Assembly: GCA_943789375.1 (NCBI GenBank) | Contig: CALSTX010000002.1 | Span: 218,372 to 282,371, forward strand | Origin: an uncultured Opitutales bacterium | GTDB lineage: Bacteria > Verrucomicrobiota > Verrucomicrobiia > Opitutales > Seribacteraceae | DNA: 64,000 nt | Direction: 5' to 3' | In this document: positions 47,118 to 56,065 of the stretch, piece by piece | Numbering within the stretch: position 1 is the first letter of the stretch | Layout of the letters: each line of letters begins with the position of its first letter | The notes under the pieces: model-generated | What the model was told of the DNA's origin: nothing | The model's input: only the letters and a program-made list of their open reading frames with translations | Databases searched by the model: none | Translations under genes and position numbers: made by a program

Positions 47118-47747
47118 ATGCTAAACGAAATAAAAAAAGCGAACCCGAAGGTGCCGCAACTTATTATTCTGGCTTCGAGCTCACCGCGCAGGACTGCGTT
47201 ACTTCAAGAGTATGACATTGACCATGAGGTTGCTTCTTCTAGGGCAGAAGAAATTTCCTTTCATCCGGATGGTCCTCTTGCTTTAGTTATGGAAAATGCA
47301 AAGAGAAAAGCAACAGAAGTGGCTGCACGCTTTCCTGACCGTTTCGTTTTGGGAGCCGACACGATTGTTTCTCTCGAAGAAAAGGTGTTTGGTAAGCCTA
47401 CGGATATAAAAAATGCGGAGCAGATGCTTATGTCTTTATCAGGCAAAACTCATTTAGTAAGTACGGGGGTTTGTCTATTATGCAAAAAGAGTGGTTATTG
47501 TGAAACCAAGGTTGAAAGTAGTGAGGTTAGTTTTCGAGAACTATCCCCGGAAGTCATCCAAAATTATTTTTCATTCGTGAATCCATTGGATAAAGCTGGG
47601 TCTTATGCTTTACAAACCAAGCCAGAGCTCATTGTAAGAAACTTTTCAGGTTCTCACAGTAATGTTGTGGGGTTACCCATGGAATTGATGGTACAATGGT
47701 TGAAGCAAATAGTGCCCAAGCTCGAATTTGTTGAGCACGACCAATAG
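47118..47747 (+). CDS. maf: Maf-like nucleotide pyrophosphatase
   Basis: The protein has 209 residues from ATG 47,118 (MLNEIKKANPKVPQLIILASSSPRR); the longer TTG frame would overlap nadE. The Maf signature SSSPRRTALL, the NAKRKATEVA region, LGADTIVSLEEKVFGKP and GVCLLCKKSG fit the Maf/YhdE family, which hydrolyses dTTP, UTP or modified nucleotides to monophosphates. The GADTIV motif is shared by the dTTP/UTP subfamily; specificity is a family inference. It is divergent from nadE with a 45-bp gap. Confidence 0.88.
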   Translation: MLNEIKKANPKVPQLIILASSSPRRTALLQEYDIDHEVASSRAEEISFHPDGPLALVMENAKRKATEVAARFPDRFVLGADTIVSLEEKVFGKPTDIKNAEQMLMSLSGKTHLVSTGVCLLCKKSGYCETKVESSEVSFRELSPEVIQNYFSFVNPLDKAGSYALQTKPELIVRNFSGSHSNVVGLPMELMVQWLKQIVPKLEFVEHDQ

Positions 47748-47754
47748 TTTAATC

Positions 47755-47811
47755 AAAACCAAGGTGAAGGCTCAAAGATAATCTAGTTTTTTTGGTTTTA
47801 CGACTTCACCT
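47755..47811 (+). promoter_or_regulatory. Two interleaved inverted repeats after maf
   Basis: AAAACCAA (47,755-47,762) is complementary to TTGGTTTT (47,792-47,799), and AGGTGAAG (47,762-47,769) to CTTCACCT (47,804-47,811). The arms interleave, so the RNA can fold as a pseudoknot or choose one of two hairpins. Either might end the maf transcript or precede the following gene. No clear U-tract follows. Confidence 0.3.
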
Positions 47812-47906
47812 GTCCCCAAGTTTTCGGTATAAGTAAAAATTTGGGTCATTTTACAAACATGTAATCTTTTCCCCGTAATCAATCATCACCAATAAAACTC
47901 TCTCTC

Positions 47907-49682
47907 ATGCGTAACCGTGCGGTTCTCCTTCTATCCCCTGCCTTACTTTTTATATTAGTAGGTGGCAGTGTTACAACATCCCAAGCTGCAAAGCAGCAGG
48001 GTTTACAGACTCTCTTATCCCAAGCAGGGTATGAGTGGACCACCGACCATATGCATGTTGGAGTCAGGTGGCAGCCTTTCGGCTTAAAGCAATGTGAGGA
48101 ATATGATGCAAATCGACCACTGATCAAGGAACATAGTAGTTATGCTCAGTTTTGGGTCAGCTGGAATGCAGCCGAGCCTCACGAGAAAAATACTGATTAT
48201 CAAAACAACATGTCTGGTCATTTACAGGCCATAGACCATGCGGTTAATCTCTGCGTTGAGCGTGGGGTGCATGCGGAACTTGTAATGTGGCACTGTCCCT
48301 CTTGGGCAAGCGAGAGTGGAAAGGGAGGGGCATGGCGGCCAAGAAAAGGTGAATATCCAAAGTTCGTGGCTCGCATGGCAAAGCATTTTAAAGGTCGAGT
48401 GGGAGCTTACCAGTTATATCATGAAGTGAACCTGCAAGGTATGATGAACGACGGTGACATAAATTTCATTATGGATGAGCTCTTTACAAAGGGAGCTGTA
48501 TCTATCCGTGAAATTTATGATGCTGAGCCCAAAACTCCAGTGATTGTATCCACTTCCGGAATTTCTCCTTGTGAAAACTGTGATTCATTGGAGGGGTTGG
48601 AAGGAAAAGGTGCGGCAGCTGTGGATGACTTTTACAGCCAGATGGTGGCTAATCAAAAAATGATGGCCCAGGTGGATGCTTTAAATCTTAACATTTCTGA
48701 CCATTTTAATGGATACGGTATGATGGACGGAAATGTAATCCCAAATTGTTGGACGCAGTATGATCTAGCTCGAAGTAAACTTGATGCAGCTAATTACCAA
48801 TCTAAGAAAATCTTATCAGCGGAGTCATGGATTTGCTGGGATAATTCTGGAAATAACCATGATGTGAATGGAGATGGTAAAAAAGATGAGCGTGATGCTT
48901 TTGAGAAAACTATAACCATTTTTGGTAAAGTTCTCGAACGAGGGCTTAACACCGTAAATATGCCCTGGTGTGATAATTCAAGCCGTTGGTCCATGGGTTT
49001 GGTTAAGCGTGTGGATTACAGTGGCAAAATAAAACAGCAAAAACCAGAATGGGTGATTCCATCCAATGATGGAGGTCCTGATGTAGTCACGCACAAATTA
49101 GGGGTGCACGGGCCAGAAGATCGGCTCAAGCCCTATGAAGTCCCTGAATCGAATTTAAGGTTTACCGATGAAAATTACATTAACCCCGGTGACCCCAATC
49201 ATTTACATTATTACATTTGGCGCTGGTATTCTCAGATTGCCGGTGGTTCTGATGAAGTTATTCGACACGCAATGGCTGGAGAAAAAGGTAATAATATTAC
49301 CGCCCTTGGAAACGGGTTGAGCGGCAATGAACAATATAAAATTTCATCTTACAACCGGACCAAAAACTCTTTCACTGTTTTAGTATACGCTAGCGGTGCC
49401 AACGGAAAAGGCTTTTTAGAAATTGCGATTCCATCCACTGTTCAAGACGGGAAATCTTATAACAATAAGGATTCTGCTAAGGACTTTCGGGGAGAAGGGT
49501 TTAGGAATGGATCGAAATATAAAGTACTGGTGGAGAGCAAAGATATTAATCAAACCACGGGAGCAGACGAAAACATAGACCGCTCAAATAGTCGGACTCA
49601 GATTGTCAGTAATGGCACATTAAAGTTTCGCATTCCTACACTTCGACAGTTTACAAAAGTGGAATTTGTTAAAGCGAGATAG
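47907..49682 (+). CDS. Putative secreted clan GH-A glycoside hydrolase
   Basis: The protein has 591 residues with a signal peptide (VLLLSPALLFILVGGSVTTSQA). The first 350 or so residues look like a TIM-barrel glycosidase: HVGVRWQPFG, AQFWVSWNAAEPHE, AELVMWHCPSWAS, AYQLYHEVNLQGMM (candidate acid/base Glu after strand 4, NLxG-like rather than NEP) and KKILSAESWICWDN (candidate nucleophile Glu in SAESW). A C-terminal beta-sandwich follows (SFTVLVYASGANGKGFLEIAI). This pattern fits clan GH-A families such as GH5/GH39/GH42-like, but I cannot name the family. It precedes a sulfatase on the same strand, which suggests an algal or animal glycan substrate. Confidence 0.6.
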   Translation: MRNRAVLLLSPALLFILVGGSVTTSQAAKQQGLQTLLSQAGYEWTTDHMHVGVRWQPFGLKQCEEYDANRPLIKEHSSYAQFWVSWNAAEPHEKNTDYQNNMSGHLQAIDHAVNLCVERGVHAELVMWHCPSWASESGKGGAWRPRKGEYPKFVARMAKHFKGRVGAYQLYHEVNLQGMMNDGDINFIMDELFTKGAVSIREIYDAEPKTPVIVSTSGISPCENCDSLEGLEGKGAAAVDDFYSQMVANQKMMAQVDALNLNISDHFNGYGMMDGNVIPNCWTQYDLARSKLDAANYQSKKILSAESWICWDNSGNNHDVNGDGKKDERDAFEKTITIFGKVLERGLNTVNMPWCDNSSRWSMGLVKRVDYSGKIKQQKPEWVIPSNDGGPDVVTHKLGVHGPEDRLKPYEVPESNLRFTDENYINPGDPNHLHYYIWRWYSQIAGGSDEVIRHAMAGEKGNNITALGNGLSGNEQYKISSYNRTKNSFTVLVYASGANGKGFLEIAIPSTVQDGKSYNNKDSAKDFRGEGFRNGSKYKVLVESKDINQTTGADENIDRSNSRTQIVSNGTLKFRIPTLRQFTKVEFVKAR

Positions 49683-49868
49683 TGCTGATAAACATCCTAA
49701 ATCCGATTGCTGCAATCGCAGAGCTTCATAACAGGGGTTATGATTTTTCTTACGAGGTGGCAGGGGACAGAAATTCTGCGCCGTCTCTTGTCAGAAGGTT
49801 AAGGTAAGGAACCCTATTTTCCACATCGATGCGGAGGAATTAATTATTTTCCTCAAGAGTGATTCCCA

Positions 49869-52127
49869 TTGCTAAATAGTCAGCTTTTTGAGAAGAGAAA
49901 TACATCTTTGAAAATTTACTCTCTCAGCTTCTACGGTTTGTTTTGCACCTCTATTCTCGTTGCTTTACCCAAGCCGAATATTGTTCACATTATGGTTGAT
50001 GATTTGGGCTGGCAGGATATTGCCAGTCATAAAATCGATGGCAATGCAGTCTATGAAACCCCGCACCTCGACCAATTGACCCGTACGGGCAGACGTTTTA
50101 CCGAAGCCTATGCTCCTTCCCCTGTATGCGCTCCCTCAAGGGTATCTTTTTTGCGTGGACAATACCCGGTTAACACAGGTGTTTACAGCGTGACCGGTGG
50201 GCAGTTGCCCCGTCCGCATCAAAGCAAAATCCCCCTCATCCCCCCCTATTACCTCTATGGATTACCGGTAGAAGAACCGATGATTCCTGAGACCCTAAAG
50301 AAAGCGGGGTATTTTAGTGGACATGTGGGGAAATGGCATGCCGGGGGAAAGTACAGAGGTTTCCCCTTTCCCACTGACCAGGGGTTTGATTTTGGATTTT
50401 TGGAAAAGAACGGGGGGCCCATTTTCTACAATGATGAAGAATTATGGAATCCAAAGGATGGGAAAAGAAATTCCTTTGGCGGTTCCTGGCAACGAATCGT
50501 ACCTCATCGTCTCGCGGATTTTGCCACCCATCATTCCCACGATCCCTACCAATTGGGAGAGGACGAACGACCTTATGACAAACCAACTGAGTTGGCGGTC
50601 GGGTTTATCCGAAAAAATAAAGACAAACCATTCTTCCTCAACTTTTGTCCTTTTTATGTTCATGGACCCATCGGTACACGGGATAAAAAACGCCTTCAGC
50701 ATTATTGTAAAAAAATGGGCTTCCCTTTTCCCACCGACCCGAAAGCAATAAACCCCGAAATGCCCGGACATTCCAACCCCTACTATGCAAGTATGGTTGA
50801 TACCGTGGACTGGAGTATCGGCAAGGTGGTAAGCTACCTCGAAAAAACCGATGATCCGCGTAACCCTGGACACAAACTGATCGACAACACCTACATCATC
50901 ATCGATTCAGATAACGGAGGATGGTTGGGCAGTCAGCACGAACCAATCACCGACAACAGTCCATTACGGGGAGGAAAGATGAATAACTACGAGGGTGGAT
51001 TACGGGTACCTTTTCTTGTTCGCGGACCAGGAGTTCCCGCCGGGACAACTTGCGAGACACCAATCAATCTGATTGATCTGTACCCGACTTTTATGGAAAT
51101 GGCAGGGCTCTCCCCCGATGCCGAACTCAAACTGGACGGGTGCAACATCCTTCCCTTAATCAATGGTAAATCAAACAAGGTCATCCAAGCCGACGGCAGG
51201 GAACGGAATACCCTGTTTTGGTTTTATCCCATGGAAAGTCACATGGCCGTTGTAATGAGAAAAGGGGATTGGAAACTGATCAATAATTTAGGGATTGGAT
51301 ATGCCGGAAAATGGTCGCAGGTGGAAAATAAAAAAGCAGTGGAATTGTTCCGTATTCGTAAGGAGGCTCAAAGTCCGGGCGATCTCGGTGAACAAAAAAA
51401 CCTGGCGGCTCAGTTTCCAATGATCCGAAACTCTATGCTTCAGGAATTGAATAATTTCCTTCAAAAAGCTGGGGTTTTCATGCCTTATCGAAATATCAAT
51501 TCTTCAACGGTAACGAAGGAGGAAAAATCAGCTTATCCCAAAATTCTCCAGCTTGGGTCAGAAATGGATCTCCTATGGGTAACCTTTCAGTCTGGAGAAA
51601 ATAAGGCTGAAATCAGGGAAGCTCATTTACTCTACACCCTGAATCCTAAAGAATTTGATAAAACCGGTGGACACAGGGAAGAATGGTTACAAGCCCCGGC
51701 TAAGATCGGGAATGGACGGATCGAGGCCTTCATGCCCCCGGGAGCAACCCATGCCCTGTTTTGTCTGCGTGATGCCAACGGTTTCCTGATCACATCAGAA
51801 CCGTTGCCTGATTTTCAAAAGGTTCCCTACGGCAAGACTCAGGACTCCACTTTTTTGAAGAACGGATATGCCTACAAACCGGGCCTTTTTTCTTTGATCG
51901 AGTTGGCAAAAAAAGCACAGGCGGTTGCCGAAAAGAAAAAGGTAAATGTTTCCGCTTTGAAAAAAAGCCTTATTGCAGCCCAAAAAGAATACGATTCCGA
52001 AAAAATAGTTGTAAAACAACTTTCCAATGCAATCCGCTCACTTCGCTCGGAAATTCGCAAATTGAAAGCAGTTCCTCAATCAAAACACTTTACCATCAAT
52101 CGATTCCCCACCGAACCCCTCTTCTAG
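49869..52127 (+). CDS. Secreted sulfatase (S1 family)
   Basis: The protein has up to 752 residues. The sulfatase N-terminal text is PNIVHIMVDDLGWQD, and the maturation motif is CAPSR (Cys about 87, to become formylglycine), followed by FLRGQYPVNTGVY. Later come GHVGKWHAGG, IDSDNGGWLGSQHEP and LRGGKMNNYEGG. A long C-terminal region after about residue 500 ends with a Lys/Glu-rich coiled-coil-like tail (AEKKKVNVSALKKSLIAAQKEYDSEK). No ATG is available near the 5' end: TTG at 49,869 or TTG at 49,908 (MKIYSLSFYGLFCTS, a better signal peptide) are the candidates. It desulfates an extracellular sulfated substrate of unknown type. Confidence 0.88.
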   Translation: MLNSQLFEKRNTSLKIYSLSFYGLFCTSILVALPKPNIVHIMVDDLGWQDIASHKIDGNAVYETPHLDQLTRTGRRFTEAYAPSPVCAPSRVSFLRGQYPVNTGVYSVTGGQLPRPHQSKIPLIPPYYLYGLPVEEPMIPETLKKAGYFSGHVGKWHAGGKYRGFPFPTDQGFDFGFLEKNGGPIFYNDEELWNPKDGKRNSFGGSWQRIVPHRLADFATHHSHDPYQLGEDERPYDKPTELAVGFIRKNKDKPFFLNFCPFYVHGPIGTRDKKRLQHYCKKMGFPFPTDPKAINPEMPGHSNPYYASMVDTVDWSIGKVVSYLEKTDDPRNPGHKLIDNTYIIIDSDNGGWLGSQHEPITDNSPLRGGKMNNYEGGLRVPFLVRGPGVPAGTTCETPINLIDLYPTFMEMAGLSPDAELKLDGCNILPLINGKSNKVIQADGRERNTLFWFYPMESHMAVVMRKGDWKLINNLGIGYAGKWSQVENKKAVELFRIRKEAQSPGDLGEQKNLAAQFPMIRNSMLQELNNFLQKAGVFMPYRNINSSTVTKEEKSAYPKILQLGSEMDLLWVTFQSGENKAEIREAHLLYTLNPKEFDKTGGHREEWLQAPAKIGNGRIEAFMPPGATHALFCLRDANGFLITSEPLPDFQKVPYGKTQDSTFLKNGYAYKPGLFSLIELAKKAQAVAEKKKVNVSALKKSLIAAQKEYDSEKIVVKQLSNAIRSLRSEIRKLKAVPQSKHFTINRFPTEPLF

Positions 52128-52410
52128 AAAGAAGAGTTGTTGGTTTTTATTTAACTCTTTGCCACTTACATTCCACCCACCACCAAGAGTATAATAGAAG
52201 ACTGGGTATGGCTTATTTTTTCTGGGGGTAGTAATTATCAAGTAGTAGATCCTGTCACTTTACAGATTTGTAAACAATGTCTCGAATAACCTCTTCACAA
52301 TTATCCAGAAATCAATGATTGGGAATTTTTCTCCTTTGAACATAGGCAATGAAGTGAGTGGGTACAGGCGAGTACACAAATTGCCAATGTGCTTAAAGGA
52401 GATATTTACA

Positions 52411-54255
52411 TCATAACTTTTTTATTTTGAAACCTTTAAACCATGCAGGATCGTTGTGGTCTTGTAAGAGAATGGGACCTTGCCAACTGCCAAACCCTTT
52501 GTTTTGCCTGTACTTGCTCTTGCCGAAACATTTTTCCCATTCAGGAGATCCCCATATGATTTCAATGATTTTTGTCCCGTTCATCCAGTGTTCAATCTGG
52601 TTTCCTTGGGCGATAATTTTACCCTTGTTCCATTCACCGACTGGTCGGATAGCTTTGTCATCCGGTGCTGCAATTAGATCATAGAGTGAACCTGCACGAT
52701 GGGAGGGGATTTTGTTATCCCGATGACTTTCATCATCAAGTACCTGGTATTCTAAACCCAGTTTTCCTTGGGTCCGATATTTGATACCGCTGTTGCCGGC
52801 AGGCGAGATTTTCCATTGGAAAGAAAGTTCAAAATCCTTAAAGGAATCTTTGGTGATAATATCTCCGCCTTTGCTTGAGCGGTGGACCGCACCATCCTTA
52901 ATCCGCCAGCCTTTTTGAACTGGTTTTCCGCTGATCGTAGTCCATTTGGAAAAATCATTACCTGCGAAGAGATCGATCTCTTTGTAGGCTTTGGCTTGTT
53001 TGAATTTATCGAGTGCACCCTGAAGAAGTGTCTTTGTCTCCCTCTGTGCAGGGCTTAGTTTATCCAGTGGTTTTTTTTCCAGTCTGTCTTGTAAAATATC
53101 GTAGAATCTCCCGTTGTTGTAGAGTTTATACCGCTGGGTTCTGGCCCATTGCTGAAATTTTCCATCTTCTCCTTTTACCCTGTAAAAGCAGTGCACCCAT
53201 TTTCTTGGGTTTCCTTGCTTGCCGGTGATCTGCGGTAAGAAGCTTTGTCCGTCCAGCGGAAGAGTAATAGGAGCTTGCGTTTCGGCTGCATCAAGTAGGG
53301 TGGGGAGGAAATCGCTGAAGTCTACCAGGTCATCTTTGACCTGTTTGCCAGGAATGGTCTTGGGCCAGTTGGCGATCAGGGGAACATGGGTGCCTGCATC
53401 TGTCATCTGTCTTTTTCCTCCCTGCACCATCTTTCCATGAAGCTCTGATTTGATGGATCCAGAAGAACCATTGTCACAGGTAAAAAGAACCATGGTGTTT
53501 TCCCTCAAGCCAAGTTCATCGAGCTTATTTACGATCTTGCCCACCATTTTGTCTACATAGGCGACCATGTCCTGGTAGTTACTGGTGCCGTCTTTGGATT
53601 TTGGGTTCTCGCTGTCCGGAGTGGGGCGGAACGGATCATGGGGAAGAATCATGGGATAGTATCCAATGAATGGGCGGTCCTGATTGCGTTCGATAAAATC
53701 GCAAAGGTAATCCGTGACCACATCGGGCCCATACTCTCCGTTATTATAATCCTTTGGCTTTCCGTTTATTTCCACCTGTGGGTTAGGGTAACGGGTATCC
53801 TTATTGTCTGGTGTTCTTGCTGGTCGGGTGTGTTGCCAGAGGCAGGACTCATCAAATCCGAAGTGTTGTGGGGAATCGATCTCCTTACCCAGTTGCCACT
53901 TTCCCACGATGCAGGTTGCATAGCCTGACTTTTTAAGCAGATGGGCAAAGGTGGTCTGCCCGCGGCCCAACACGCCAAACCTTACATAATTTCTGATGTT
54001 TGACATCCCCGTCATAATTTTTACTCGCGATGGGGTGCACAGAGGTTGCGAATAGCAATGAGTGAAGCGGGCACCGGTACGGGCAAGTTTATCGAGATGA
54101 GGGGTCTGGTAGGAGGTGCCCCCGTTCGCTTGGACACACTCGTAGCCCATATCGTCCGACATGATCAGGATGAAGTTTGGCTTGGTGTTTTCCGCTCCGT
54201 AGGACCAAAGAGAAAAAACTAGGAATAGAAAGCTGATAAAGCATGATGTTTTCAT
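52411..54255 (-). CDS. Secreted sulfatase fused to DUF1080 (3-keto-disaccharide hydrolase-like) domain
   Basis: The protein has 614 residues. Signal peptide (CFISFLFLVFSLWSYG) and sulfatase domain with NFILIMSDDMGYE, maturation motif CTPSR (Cys about 73), GKWQLGKE and FTCDNGSSG. From about residue 425 a DUF1080/concanavalin-like domain starts: EIDLFAGNDFSKW, GWRIKDGAVHR, FELSFQWKISPAGNSGIKYR, GLEYQVLDDE, HRAGSLYDLIAA. DUF1080 enzymes include 3-keto-glycoside hydrolases. The fusion suggests desulfation coupled to sugar cleavage or binding. It is the last gene of a tight minus-strand run, 13 bp after the previous sulfatase stop. Confidence 0.9.
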   Translation of the reverse strand: MKTSCFISFLFLVFSLWSYGAENTKPNFILIMSDDMGYECVQANGGTSYQTPHLDKLARTGARFTHCYSQPLCTPSRVKIMTGMSNIRNYVRFGVLGRGQTTFAHLLKKSGYATCIVGKWQLGKEIDSPQHFGFDESCLWQHTRPARTPDNKDTRYPNPQVEINGKPKDYNNGEYGPDVVTDYLCDFIERNQDRPFIGYYPMILPHDPFRPTPDSENPKSKDGTSNYQDMVAYVDKMVGKIVNKLDELGLRENTMVLFTCDNGSSGSIKSELHGKMVQGGKRQMTDAGTHVPLIANWPKTIPGKQVKDDLVDFSDFLPTLLDAAETQAPITLPLDGQSFLPQITGKQGNPRKWVHCFYRVKGEDGKFQQWARTQRYKLYNNGRFYDILQDRLEKKPLDKLSPAQRETKTLLQGALDKFKQAKAYKEIDLFAGNDFSKWTTISGKPVQKGWRIKDGAVHRSSKGGDIITKDSFKDFELSFQWKISPAGNSGIKYRTQGKLGLEYQVLDDESHRDNKIPSHRAGSLYDLIAAPDDKAIRPVGEWNKGKIIAQGNQIEHWMNGTKIIEIIWGSPEWEKCFGKSKYRQNKGFGSWQGPILLQDHNDPAWFKGFKIKKL

Positions 54256-54268
54256 AAATTTTGACGGG

Positions 54269-56059
54269 CTAGGGTTGAGTTTGGGAAATGTAAAGATAGG
54301 GCACGCCTATCTTTTTCTCGTTTTTCAAAATGAGTTTTACGGACAAATTTAGTGCACCTTTTTTTAATGGTACTTTAAAATTTATATATTCTGTATCGGT
54401 GGCAATTTCTTTTCGCAAGGTGAGCACATTTTCAATTGATAACTCAACCGCTTTTATGTTCAAAGCCATACCAGCAATATCACTTCCCTTATTACCCACA
54501 TATACAATCTTTGGGTCGCTCACCGGGGGCAACGGTGCACTCATGGTAATATTTCCCGCTTCTCTCGGCCACCTGCGCAATTTGAAGAGATAGGTGCCCG
54601 GCTCTTCAACCTCAACTAACCAGTTTCCATTTCCAGTGATTCCTTCCCTGATCGATCTTTGCCAACCATTGGTTAAACATGTGGTGGCATGTGGGGAGAG
54701 TCTGGGTCGCTCCAGTGGAAGCTCGTGCCCGAGTTGTTTCCAATACACTTCGTAGGCTTGCTTCAGCCGATTAACTACCTTGGGGTGTTTCCTAGATAGA
54801 TCATTCAATTGTGAATGGTCGTCCTGAATATTAAAGAGTTCATAATCACCTGGTGCATGATAGATCAGTCGCCATTGCTCAGTCATTACTAATGCTTCCG
54901 TGTACTTTTGCGGACCCTTGACTCCGTTTTGTGAATGGAGAAAAAGAGTACGATCTGCCCAATCTTCAGAACCTTGCAAAACGGGAACCAAGCTCCGGCC
55001 ATCGATGGGCAAGTTTGTCCGTTTGGGCTTAGCAAGTCCGCACAAATCGACGAAGGTGGGAAGCAAATCGATATGGGCACTAAAGATAGAAAGCTCTCGG
55101 GGGTTTCCAATCAGATGTTCGGGGCCGCGGATAAACAAGGGTACACGGTGGCCCCCTTCGTAGAGTTTTCCTTTCATTCCCCTTCGCCCCGAGACTGAGT
55201 CGATATCGATACCTTTCTTTCGGATGGGCAGGATGGAGCCATTATCGGTCATGAAAATGAGCAGGGTGTTGTCTGATAGCTTTTCTTTGTTCAAGAATTT
55301 TATCATCCTTCCTATATTCCAGTCTACCCGGTTGATCCCCGCATAGAAGGATGCCTGATCTTGGTTACACCCCTGGTCGAGGTAGGGCTGCATCCATTTC
55401 CTGGGTACATTGTTTGCCCGGTGGGGCACATTAGTCGGGAGATAGATAAAGAATGGTTTCTTATTCCTTTTACTTTGGCGGGCAAATTCCATGGCCTGCT
55501 CGAAATAGACATCGGTGCAGAACCCACCCTTACGAACGATTTCTCCGTTGTGCCAGTAACGGTCGTCCATGCGGTCATTGTCCCATAGATCATCTGCCAG
55601 TCCAACCCCTCCATTTCCAAGGCCTAACCACTGATCAAATCCTCGGTCTATTGGACGGTAGGGATAATTCCCACCGAGATGCCACTTCCCAAAGATGCCA
55701 GTTTGATAACCAGCGGTCTTAAAATACTGGGGCATAATCGTTTCATCACTGCGGAGCAGATTGCGTAAACCATAGGTTGAGGTCACCCCAGTTCGTTGTG
55801 ACATTCTGCCCGTTAGTAAAGCGGCACGAGTGGGGGAACAAAAGGCATCCACATGAAAGTTGGTCAGGCGAACACTTTGCTGATGCATGCGGTCGAGGTT
55901 GGGTGTATGGGCGATGGGGTGTCCGTGGCCACCAAGATCAGACCATCCTTGGTCGTCGGTCATGACGATTACGATATTTGGCCCCTTCGCTTTTGCAGGT
56001 ATAATAAATTCTATGGATATCAGCAGGATAAAGAAAAATGGTAGTGCCTTACTTTGCAT
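54269..56059 (-). CDS. Secreted arylsulfatase-like sulfatase
   Basis: The protein has 596 residues. A signal peptide (ALPFFFILLISIEFIIPAKA) leads to PNIVIVMTDDQGWSDLGGHG, the maturation motif CSPTR (Cys about 74) and GIFGKWHLGG, then LIFMTDNGS and [19 protein letters not shown]. The C-terminal 130 residues (GNWLVEVEEPGTYLFKLRRWP) form an extra beta-domain. The conserved metal and substrate residues are present as far as visible. It lies 6 bp downstream of the SGNH/EF-hand reading frame and 13 bp upstream of the sulfatase-DUF1080 gene. Confidence 0.9.
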   Translation of the reverse strand: MQSKALPFFFILLISIEFIIPAKAKGPNIVIVMTDDQGWSDLGGHGHPIAHTPNLDRMHQQSVRLTNFHVDAFCSPTRAALLTGRMSQRTGVTSTYGLRNLLRSDETIMPQYFKTAGYQTGIFGKWHLGGNYPYRPIDRGFDQWLGLGNGGVGLADDLWDNDRMDDRYWHNGEIVRKGGFCTDVYFEQAMEFARQSKRNKKPFFIYLPTNVPHRANNVPRKWMQPYLDQGCNQDQASFYAGINRVDWNIGRMIKFLNKEKLSDNTLLIFMTDNGSILPIRKKGIDIDSVSGRRGMKGKLYEGGHRVPLFIRGPEHLIGNPRELSIFSAHIDLLPTFVDLCGLAKPKRTNLPIDGRSLVPVLQGSEDWADRTLFLHSQNGVKGPQKYTEALVMTEQWRLIYHAPGDYELFNIQDDHSQLNDLSRKHPKVVNRLKQAYEVYWKQLGHELPLERPRLSPHATTCLTNGWQRSIREGITGNGNWLVEVEEPGTYLFKLRRWPREAGNITMSAPLPPVSDPKIVYVGNKGSDIAGMALNIKAVELSIENVLTLRKEIATDTEYINFKVPLKKGALNLSVKLILKNEKKIGVPYLYISQTQP

Positions 56060-56065
56060 TTCTCT

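Noticed and set aside
52128..52175. Hairpin AAGAGTT/AACTCTT between convergent sulfatases
   Set aside because: Seven-bp A+T-rich stem with a 14-nt loop and no following T tract; too weak to call a terminator.
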